From Takakia lepidozioides (Eukaryota > Streptophyta > Takakiopsida > Takakiales > Takakiaceae), in the NCBI GenBank assembly GCA_030704615.1, contig CM060732.1, positions 76,303,053-76,367,052 on the forward strand: 64,000 nucleotides of DNA, given 5' to 3'. The first letter of the stretch is position 1. Each line of letters begins with the position of its first letter. Positions 54,201 through 62,263 of the stretch are shown piece after piece. Below the pieces are notes generated by a model. It saw only the letters and a program-made list of their open reading frames with translations, made no database searches and was not told the DNA's origin. The position numbers and the translations under genes are program-made.

Positions 54201-57200
54201 GATTAAACTCAAGATAGCTGAGAGACGAGCCCTCTATAAAGAGTGCTGCAATTTGGAAACCAACAGAGAATTGTGGGCGAGGTACTACCAGCTCCGTAAA
54301 GATATCAATCAGCTTGTTAGGTCTCAGAAGAAATTATACTGGGACAAGTTATACAGTGAAATAAACTCAAACCACCATGGTGGTAATGACAAGAAATTCT
54401 GGTTGGCCCTTCAACGTTTGTACAAGCCGAAAACCTTTGAAACTCACTCCTTATCCTTGGCAGAACTTCTAGGTCTAACAGTGAGGGGTCTTCTGCTGAA
54501 TGGAGGGACACAGTTGGAAAAACTGTTCCTATGATTCAAAACAGCCCTGATGAACTGGAGTATATTTCAATGGCTTATAATGCTCCCATTAGTTCTTCTG
54601 AGATTGTGGAAGCAATTGAACATTTAAATGGATATAAAGCTGGTGGACCTGATGGTATTGTCAACGAGCTTATCAAGCACGGTGGCGATCCCATGATAGA
54701 GGCCCTAGTTCTCCTCTTTAACCTTATCTGGAAGACTGAAATGATCCCCTTTTGCTGGCGACAGGGGGTCATTGTCAATCTATACAAGAAGGGTGACAGA
54801 GAAGAACCGGGGAACTACCGTGGCATCACGCTCCTCAATGCTGTTGGCAAGACATTCTGCAGAGTTATAAGTACTCGTCTCGAGGTTGATCTGGAGTCTA
54901 GAGGTTGTTTCCACGAAGGCCAAGCTGGCTTTCGGCAAAACAGGGGCTGTGTGGATCATATCTTCACTCTAAGCCAGATTATCCAGGGAAGGAAAAAAGA
55001 AGGGAAACCCACTTATGTCTTTTTCCTGGATGTCAAAAAGGCTTATGACACAGTGTGGAGAGATGGCCTATGGTTCCGCCTCTGGTCTTGTGGGATCAAG
55101 GGAAAGATGTGGAGAGTTGTCCACAACTTGTATGCTCACACCAAAAGCTGTGTCACTGTTAACGGACAGAAGTCCAACTTCTTTGACATAGACCAAGGTG
55201 TAGCTCAAGGATGTACTCTCTCCCCTCTGCTCTTCAATGTTTTCATCAATCAACTCCTCGAGGATGTGGAAAGTGAGGGATTTGGGTTAAGGGTGGGTGA
55301 TACCACCATACCAGCCCTTATGTTTGCGGATGACTTCGCAGGCATAGGGGAGACTCCAACCAATCTCCAGGAGTTGATTGATTGCGCGAAGAGATACTTT
55401 GATCTTTGGGGGCTAGAGGCTAATGTCAGCAAATGTGCAGTGGTAGCATTCAACGACAGAGGAGAGGGAGGAAGTGATCTTAAGTGGCAGTGGGGTAGTC
55501 AAGAGATCCCGGTCCTCCCTTCCTACACTTACCTGGGCGTTGAGTTCTCCTCCAATTGTAATTGGGATGCACATATCCGGAAAGTTGTTCAAACTGGCAA
55601 GGGCAAAGCTCTGGGGCTCACTAAATTTTTCCACTGCAGAGGGGTCAACTCTGAGGTTAAGAAAACCACGCTTTGTCGTGTTATTAGACCTGCCTTGGAG
55701 TACGGATCTGCTATATGGGTTGATAACTCCCAGGCTAAGTCTCTAGAATCCATTCAAGTGGGGGTGCTTAAGGAGTGTATGTCAGCATGCTCCAAAACAG
55801 CCAATGTGGCTGTTCGGGGTGAGTTTGGCATTCCGTCCTTAAGCTCCCGACGAGATGAATTCAAGGTCAGATGGTGGGGTCAGCTGCAACATATGCCCAA
55901 CACCAGATATCCTAAGTTAATCGACTCTATATCTTGGAAACAGGACCGCCCTGTCAAACAGGCTAAGTCCTGGCAGAAGAGAGTAGAAGAGATCCTCAAG
56001 GACCTGGACCTGGATCCGCAAGTCTTGACCCTACTGGATAAATCTGACTTAGAGGCTGTAGTGTCCTCAGCCATGTCTGTTGCCATGAGATTGTCTGATG
56101 AAAATGAAGTTAGGCAGAAAACTTCCCTGAACTTGTTTCCAGTCTGTGACATGGGGGAGGACATCTTGGATGACCTCAAGGGTCTACCCACTCTCGGCAC
56201 TAGACTGAAATTTAAACTCAGGGCAGGAAGCCTACCTTTGAACAGCAAACAGAAGCAGAGAGGAAAGGGAGAGTGCAATTGCCCGTTGTGTGGGCAATCT
56301 GAAGACAGTATTCATTTTCTGATACACTGTCCGGGGTTCTCTCACCAAAGAGACGCTCTCTTCAACTCTATCAAGGGAATTGTGCCTGTACCCCTGTTTA
56401 CCAACTTTGAAAGTCTCGAGGCTGAGCCAAAAGCCCAGGCCCTCCTGAGGCCTAGTTTTTGGGCAAATCACACACAGCAGATTGATGCTTGTGTGAAGGG
56501 ATTTCTAGAGGATATCTGGAAAACCCGGATTAATTCTATATATGGAGGTAAGTCTTACTACCAACGTCAGCCCCTGACAGAGGTAGGTTCTGTCCCTTTT
56601 GTTCCTGCTCAAACTGGGCGCGGGGTCAATGGCCACAAGGCTACGGCAAACAACGTCTTATGAGTACAATCTCTCTCATTCACCAAGGTATAGCTCAAGT
56701 TTTCATTAATCAGATCCTTGATGATGTGGAAAGTGAGGGATTTGGGTCAAAGGTGGGTGATGCCACCATACCAGCTCTTATGTTTGAGGATGACTTTGCA
56801 GGCCTAGGGGATACCCCATCCAATCTTCAGGAGTTAGTTGATTGTGAAAGAGGTCCTTTGACCTGTGGAGGCTAGAAGCCAATGTTAGTAAATGCGCGGT
56901 GGTGGCCTTCAATGATCGTGGGGAGGGAGGAGGGGATATCAAATGGACGTGGGGCAGTGAAATCCCTGTGCCCCCTTCCTACACATATCTTGGTGTTGGG
57001 TTCTCCTCCAGTTGTAACTGGTATGCCCATATGCAAAAATTGGGTCAAACAGCTAAACGCAATGCTAAGAGCATCTCACTCACTTTTTCGACCGCAGAGG
57101 GATCAGTACCGAAGTTAAGGACCTGCTTTGCAACATTATTAGGCATACTATCTGACGAATCTGATTTGCGGGATGGCAACTCCAAGTATAGTATCCACAC

Positions 57201-60200
57201 AGCTTTTGGTGGTCAAAGAGAGCATGTCAGCATGCACTAGAACAGCTAACGTGGCTGTTCGGGGCAAGTTTGGCATAGCTCCTTGAGGTGAGCTCATGGT
57301 CAGATGGCTTAGTCTGTTGAGCTGCACGCCTAATACCAGATTCAAGATGATCTACTGGATCTCTTGGAAGCAAGACCATCCTGTTAAACAGGCTGGTGGA
57401 AAAGGGTAGAGGAAATTTTCAAGCACCTGACCTTTAGGCAGTAAGAGCGGACCCTGCTAGATAAAGCTGACTTGGAAGGCCATGTCAGAAGCACGAAGAA
57501 TGTCCGAACAAAACAAAGTTAGACACGTTTCCAGTTTGTGACATAGTGCAGACCTTAAGGATGATCTGAAGCGCCTACCTACCCGCGGCACTAGAGTGAA
57601 ATTGTGGGGGGTCTACCTTTGAACAATAATCAGATGCAGAGAGGAAAGTTAGATTGTCAATGCCCAATGTGGGGGCAGTGAAGACAGTGTCCTTTTTCTG
57701 ATACAATGCGAGGTCCAAGTATAAGAACGGCCAGGGAGAAAGAAGGTAAGAAAGAGACATGCATTCCTTCATGTTCCAACTGGGGTATTCTCATCAGAGA
57801 GCACTCCTTATCAGGACCATGAGGAACACAGTCCCTGCACCTCCGTTCACCAACTTTCAAAATCTCGAGGCTGAGCCTAAAGCCTGTTGGGTGCAGCTCA
57901 CACACGGCAGATTGATGCTTGTGTGAAGGGATTTCTAGAAGCAATCTTGAATGCCGAACCAGTTGTTTATACCAAGGTTAGTCCCATTACTGGAGTGATC
58001 TCCTCACAAAGGTAGTGTCTGTTCCCTCTTGCTCCACCCTAACTGGATCGATGGCTACAGGCTATGGCAGTCTATTGAGTACTTTCTCTCTACACACACA
58101 CAGACACACGTACATATGTGTTTTACTTGCTATCGCAGTCAAAAGAACCATTTTTAACCCATGGTTGGATTCGCAACAAAAGTCTTGGCATACGTATCTT
58201 TGCTTACATGGCTTTTGTGGATGGCCGTGGGAGCTGGGTGTAGTTCATAGGTCATCTGGTGGATCAATCAGCAAGGCATCGCTTCCTTCAAGTTGCTTGC
58301 CATTTGGAAAAGAAGACAACAAACGGAGCCTATGAGCTGCTGCGCCTTGTAGAAGCTGAGCTGCAGGCCTACACCTTGAACACTTCAGGGCGCATTGTAT
58401 GTTACCACTCAAAGCCCTTCTTTCCCCCTTGGTTAGTCTCTATAGGTTGATTTGTTCTGTGCACCTCTTGACCAACAGTTGCAGATGTGAAATTCTTGTT
58501 TTTTTTGCTTGAGATCAGGAATGCACTATTACTCCAGCTTACCCTGATCTATGGTGGCACTATTCTCCACATCGACAAGCTCCCAGGGAAGCTTCACCAT
58601 AGTGTGCACTGGCTAGGATTGGTTGAATGCTGCTGTGAAGGCTGGCATATGAAGCAATAGCATGCACTAGGATACTCCTTCCAACATCGATAATCTGTTA
58701 GAGTGACAACAGACCCTGCACTCAAACACAGATCTACATCTATGGTGCTCGCTGTGAGTCAGTGTAAGTGAAGTGCAGAAGATACAGTGACAACAATTAG
58801 AATTTGAAAAGACAAAAGAAACTGGCGACAGACATAAACATTGATGAAGCTTGGTTCTTCCCATCTCCATCAAATGAACTTGTGAAAGGATGTTTATAAC
58901 TGTGCGGGGCAGGATCGATGTGTTGCCTTAACACAAGCAGGAGCAGATGCACAGGAGCATGGAGCGGTTGATGACCGTGACGCGTTCCTTCACCGAGTCC
59001 GTGACTTACTTAATATCCACACACGTATGTCTCTTGCTACCTTTTGACGGTCTTTGATGAAATCCTGGGCCCTGAAGATTAAGTAGAGTGCCTTCCCATG
59101 CTGAGCACCGGGTGGGAGTTCAATGCTGCCTGCCTCTGGGACGTTAGGTTAATGCAGCTCAATAAAACGAATTCCTGACGCAGATCTGTGGGCATCTAGG
59201 TGAGAAATAGGAGCATGTCTGATGCATTGTAATGGTATTCTCTCAACTCTCTAAAAGCATGAAACAGACCGTTACTGTACCTCTTTTGCTCACTTCCTGA
59301 AAGTTGTTGACCTCCTTCGGTCTGGATTCTGGGGGAATACAGATGGCTTCTCGAGCAAGCCTGAACCAACTATGTCCTACAGGCAATTCCCATTGCTAGA
59401 CAGCCCTTCACAATGGTAGTGGGCCTCCTGATGCTCTCTCCCCCCTTCCCCTCCATTCTTTTCTGCTCCATCCAAACCAAGTGCAGGAACTTGGGCAACA
59501 TTACAGGGCATCAAATGCTGTCTAACGATCACACAAGCCCTATCTCTCTCTCTCTCTCTCTAGTTCGGGCAAATCACACACAGCAGATTGATGCTTGTGT
59601 GAAGGGATATCTAGAGGATATCTGGAAAACCCGGATTAATTCTTTATATGGAGGTAAGTCTTACTACCAACGTCAGCCCCTGACAGAGGTAGGTTCTGTC
59701 CCTTTTGTTCCCGCTCAAACTGGGCGCGGGGTCAATGGCCACTAGGCTACGGCAAACAACATCTTATGAGTACAATCTCTCTCTAGTTCCCGCTCAAACT
59801 GGGCGCGGGGTCAATGGCCACAAGGCTACGGCAAACAATGTCTTATGAGTACAATCTCTCTCTCTCTAGGTGGCCACAAGGCTACGGCAAACAACGTCTT
59901 ATGAGTACAATTCTCTCTCTCTAGGTCTCAAGGCTATGGCAAATAGCGTCTTATGAGTACATTCTCTCTCTCCAGTGCGTCACACCTGCAGCTGAGCTGC
60001 GGGGATAAGCTAAATCCTGGTGGATGCGAACCCCACAAGGGCTAGTTGTTTTCCCCTGGGGTCAATTGCTGGATGGCTGTGGCAAGCCAACGTTCACAGG
60101 GAATGGCATGAGTACATTCTCTGCAGTGCGGGGAGTCTACCTGTGAACAATAAACAGAGCCAGAGTGGAAAGGGAGATTGTGATTTCCCGATGTGCGGGC

Positions 60201-62263
60201 AGCCTGAAGACAATATCCTTGTTCTGGTACATTGTCCGGGGTATTCTCACCATAGAGTGGCCCTCCTCCAGGTCCATCGAGAACATTGTTCCTGCACCTC
60301 TGTTCACCAACTTTCAAAATGTTGAGGCTGAGCCCTGGCCCTGTTGGGGTCTAATTGCTGGGCAGCTCACACACAGCAGATTGATGCTTGTGTGAGGGCT
60401 TTCTAGAGGAAAGTCCAAACTAGTTGTTTTTATCAAGGTAAGTCCCACTACTGGATTGAGCCCCTCACAACGGTAGAGTCTGTTCCCTCTTACTGTGAAA
60501 AGCACAACAAGTTGCGACATTCTGGAATGTTGCCCAGGGCGTAGCCTTGTGCCCAGGGCGCTGGGGTTTCAAACCCCTCTGCTGCCATTATTACTGGGTC
60601 CGGCCACAAGGCTACGGTGAACGACGTCTCATGAGTACATTCTCCAGGTTCTTCCAGGTTGTTGGGTAGCTCACACACAGCAGATTGGTCCTTGTGTGAA
60701 GGGCTTTCTAGAGGAAATTTGGAAGCCTGAACTAATTGTTTATATCAAGGTAAGTCCCATTATTGGAATGAGCCCCTCACAAAGGTAGTTTCCGTTGGCT
60801 CTTCTTCCACCCAAACCGGGTGCGGTGTCTATTGCCACATTCCACAGCAGACAGTGTCTTGTGAGGACATTCTCTCCAGGTTCTTCTACAGGATTGAGCC
60901 TTCAATGATAATAGTGGCCCTTCAAACCATAAGTATACTCTCCCCCTGAGGCCTTGGTTCAACATTGCAGTGACACTTCCCATTGAATACTTCGTGCAGA
61001 TGAACAAGGAGGTCTGCCAATGTATGTGTCAGCACCAGGCCTAGTGCAGCAAATAATGCAATTGCAGACTGAGCTACAGGCGCTACAAGATCAGATGCAC
61101 CATTCGTTGCTCCATGATAAGCACCAATGCATCAATGACCTGTAAGTATTCTGCACATTTACTGAGAATACCCTCCCCTTTCCATCGGTTCTTGGAGCTG
61201 ATTGGCAAGTCTCTTTTCTACCCTCACTGTTTAGAAAGTAGATTGGATAATGTCAGACAGTATGCAACCTTCTAAGAAAGGCCAGTCAATCACCCAGGAA
61301 ACTGTTTTACGGTTTCTAAGTGATTCTGTGTATTGAGGCATGTGAACACGGGTCTTTTGAATGTTATTGGACTATGTAATGTAGAGTTGGGTCAGAGTGT
61401 GTAGTCCAAGGCACACTCCACTGTGTGCTGGAGAACCCTGCAGTTATGGCAGGCCCATTGAGATTCTCTGGTAGAGTTCAACCCTTGTATCTCCAACTGT
61501 ATTACGCCATTTGGAGGATTGGGTTAAATGAACTATGGGGAATTTGCCCCAAGCCCCTGACATTCCTTCTTACTGGGATCCCTCACACCTTTTTTCTCAT
61601 GATGTCACAGGTGCCATGTCATCCACAAAATGCAGCAGCTTCTTTTCGCATCATCAACCACTGCCCAACCAATATTGAGCCCCTGGGTAAATGTTGGTGC
61701 TCTTCAATACAACAAGAAAATCTGTTGGTGACATAATTAATTCCAGCTCTAGTTGTAGTCTTTTGTTGAACTTTTGTACTAGCTGTCTCTGACGCATACA
61801 CCATTGATTTTGTGTTCGACGTGGTTGCAGCCACTGATGAAAGAGCTGGGGGAGATGGAAAAGGTGAACTCACAGCTCTCCGCTGCCATTGAAGAGGTTA
61901 CACGTGAACACCGAGAAAAAGCTGAGGTAAAACCAGCTCATGTGTACTTGGTCTCAGCTATGTACCTCTTTATTGATTCTTCATCAACTGTAACAAGTCA
62001 TCAGGTTCAGGGATCAAGTGTCATCTACACAACTATTGTGTTGTTTGTTGTTAGCTTTTGAGCTTTTAGCTGTTCAGGCTGCACTATGTTGTATGTTTTG
62101 TGGCTGTGGGATCTAACAGGGAGTGTTGTCACAGATTGTGAAGCATCATCCACATGAAGTTGGACGTGAGCGACAAGTCTTTGTAGACTTTTTCTGTGCT
62201 CCAGATCGATTGCGCAGCCAAGTGCGAGAGCTCTCAGCCCGGGTCAAGGCCCTTCAAACTTAG
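45246..62263 (+). CDS. AUG3: AUG3, augmin complex subunit 3 (HAUS3-like)
   Basis: AUG3 is a coiled-coil subunit of the eight-part augmin complex, which recruits gamma-tubulin to existing microtubules in the spindle and phragmoplast. Exons: 45246-45421, 45891-45927, 46183-46286, 46534-46729, 47622-47688, 48104-48207, 48392-48476, 48719-48781, 48994-49117, 49271-49340, 49491-49548, 51781-51836, 58244-58396, 58913-59024, 61000-61141, 61611-61686, 61831-61926, 62135-62263. They join in frame to 615 residues, matching plant AUG3 (about 617). Landmarks: [98 protein letters not shown] and [20 protein letters not shown]. Introns 5, 11, 12 and 14 carry LINE insertions, yet no exon is damaged. Exon 8's donor is the weakest call. 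Confidence 0.95.
47765..47842 (+). mobile_element. Solo LINE tail in AUG3 intron 5
   Basis: About 78 bases of pure LINE 3' tail start at TTCCGCTCAAACTGAGCACG and end ...TATGAGTACAT. CTCTCTATGGCTTTT stands just before it and CTCTCCATGGCTTTT just after it, which looks like a target duplication with one mismatch. It is an extreme 5' truncation. Confidence 0.85.
49737..51577 (-). mobile_element. LINE copy and chain of LINE tails in AUG3 intron 11
   Basis: All parts are on the minus strand. The longest copy (about 50456-51577) starts in the RT domain next to a CT run and reaches the tail. It is followed downstream by two tails of about 150-165 bases (about 50283-50448 and 50135-50282), a very short tail (about 50092-50134) and a rearranged older copy (49737-50083). 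A CTCTCAAGGTGTCT-like string, with small changes, recurs at each joint. Indels destroy the reading frame in the longest copy. The whole block is antisense to AUG3. Confidence 0.88.
51838..51873 (+). repeat. CT microsatellite and left target duplication of the full-length LINE
   Basis: A CT tract directly follows AUG3 exon 12. Its last 13 bases, CTCTCTCATTCAC (51861-51873), recur exactly at 56671-56683 on the other side of the element. Confidence 0.9.
52217..53059 (+). pseudogene. LINE N-terminal region with 47-residue tandem repeat
   Basis: The frame is open from 52217, but its first ATG is at 52361 (MDDVSF). Residues after about 52688 form a repeat of exactly 141 bases (starts at about 52688, 52829 and 52970), each with [11 protein letters not shown] and, in the first two, [13 protein letters not shown]. 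The third unit lacks seven bases (GTCTACA) after CTCAAA at about 53027. That shifts the frame and ends it at 53059. Restoring the spacing would put it in frame with the endonuclease region, so it is probably the N-terminus of one long protein. I recognise no RNA-binding domain. Confidence 0.75.
53071..54534 (+). pseudogene. LINE AP-endonuclease region
   Basis: This part is homologous to the Mg-dependent exonuclease III/AP-endonuclease fold that nicks target DNA for target-primed reverse transcription. Visible motifs in order: ATFNFSG (start strand), AGQETWET (catalytic Glu), [19 protein letters not shown] (catalytic Asp/Asn), [10 protein letters not shown] and GTSDHFLVW (catalytic Asp-His). 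A linker follows. The frame stays open upstream without a clear ATG. It ends in a stop only because of an indel near 54465; just past that point the other frame continues the protein ([16 protein letters not shown]). Confidence 0.9.
54531..56663 (+). pseudogene. LINE reverse transcriptase and zinc finger
   Basis: The 710-codon open part has the full RT series: [64 protein letters not shown], the catalytic [22 protein letters not shown]. It then has a C-terminal cysteine/histidine finger, [15 protein letters not shown]. The final residues ([12 protein letters not shown]) are read from the conserved tail, so the tail is both coding and structural. It shares a 4-base ATGA overlap with the frame upstream; I read that as a by-product of the indel. 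This segment is intact and could be recent. Confidence 0.93.
56684..58110 (+). mobile_element. Older diverged LINE copy (5'-truncated)
   Basis: Directly after the right target duplication comes a second, diverged RT copy. It starts CAAGGTATAGCTCAAG and keeps remnants such as [15 protein letters not shown] and [14 protein letters not shown], with many frameshifts and stops. Its tail has a changed hairpin region and ends TTGAGTAC before a CT/CA run at about 58084-58105. The young element inserted between its CT tract and its start. Confidence 0.88.
59567..59962 (+). mobile_element. Chain of four LINE 3' tails in AUG3 intron 14
   Basis: Four nested tails get shorter in order: 59567-59776, about 59787-59855, about 59871-59911 and about 59926-59962. 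Each ends ...TATGAGTACAAT or ACAT and is followed by a CT run; the first three of these runs end in CTAG. The first tail is flanked by an exact repeat, CTCTCTCTAGTTC (59554-59566 and 59777-59789). The first tail is closest to copy A at 6122-8131. This fits serial insertion at one regenerated target. Confidence 0.9.
60006..60120 (+). mobile_element. SINE-like repeat with LINE-related tail (copy 3)
   Basis: It begins GCTAAATCCTGGTGGATGCG with a T-arm-like stem around loop TGCGAAC, continues with GGGGTCAATTGCTGGATGGC and AACGTTCACAGGGAATGGC, and ends ATGAGTACATTCTC. It shares long exact stretches with the 41-kb copy. Confidence 0.55.
60125..60880 (+). mobile_element. Further degraded LINE and SINE-like ends in AUG3 intron 14
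   Basis: Segment 60125-60510 covers the zinc-finger side and tail of an older LINE. Segment about 60535-60645 has GGGGTTTCAAACCCC, a T-arm-like hairpin with a seven-base loop, followed by a LINE-type tail ending ATGAGTACATTCTCC. Segment about 60655-60880 is another older LINE end whose hairpin reads CACCC..GGGTG. None of them codes for protein. Confidence 0.7.

Larger units (their letters stand above)
51874..56670 (+). mobile_element. Full-length non-LTR retrotransposon (reference LINE copy)
   Basis: The 4797-bp element is bounded by a 13-bp target duplication, CTCTCTCATTCAC (51861-51873 and 56671-56683). Order: a leader of about 340 bases; an N-terminal region with a 47-residue repeat; an AP-type endonuclease; a reverse transcriptase; a zinc finger; and a structured 3' tail ending TATGAGTACAAT. 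It has no poly(A) tail. Two small indels (near 53027 and near 54465) divide what reads as one original open frame into three. It is in AUG3 intron 12, sense to the gene. The clade is uncertain: an AP endonuclease plus an RVT-type zinc finger suits L1-like groups. Confidence 0.95.

Noticed and set aside
54531-54534. ATGA stop-start overlap between the endonuclease and RT frames, as if translation were coupled
   Set aside because: Upstream of the ATG the RT frame stays open and protein-like back to about 54441, so the overlap is better explained by a small indel in this copy.
60555-60585. Possible tRNA gene from the GGGGTTTCAAACCCC T-arm
   Set aside because: I cannot find a matching acceptor stem, D-arm and anticodon arm; a SINE remnant fits better.
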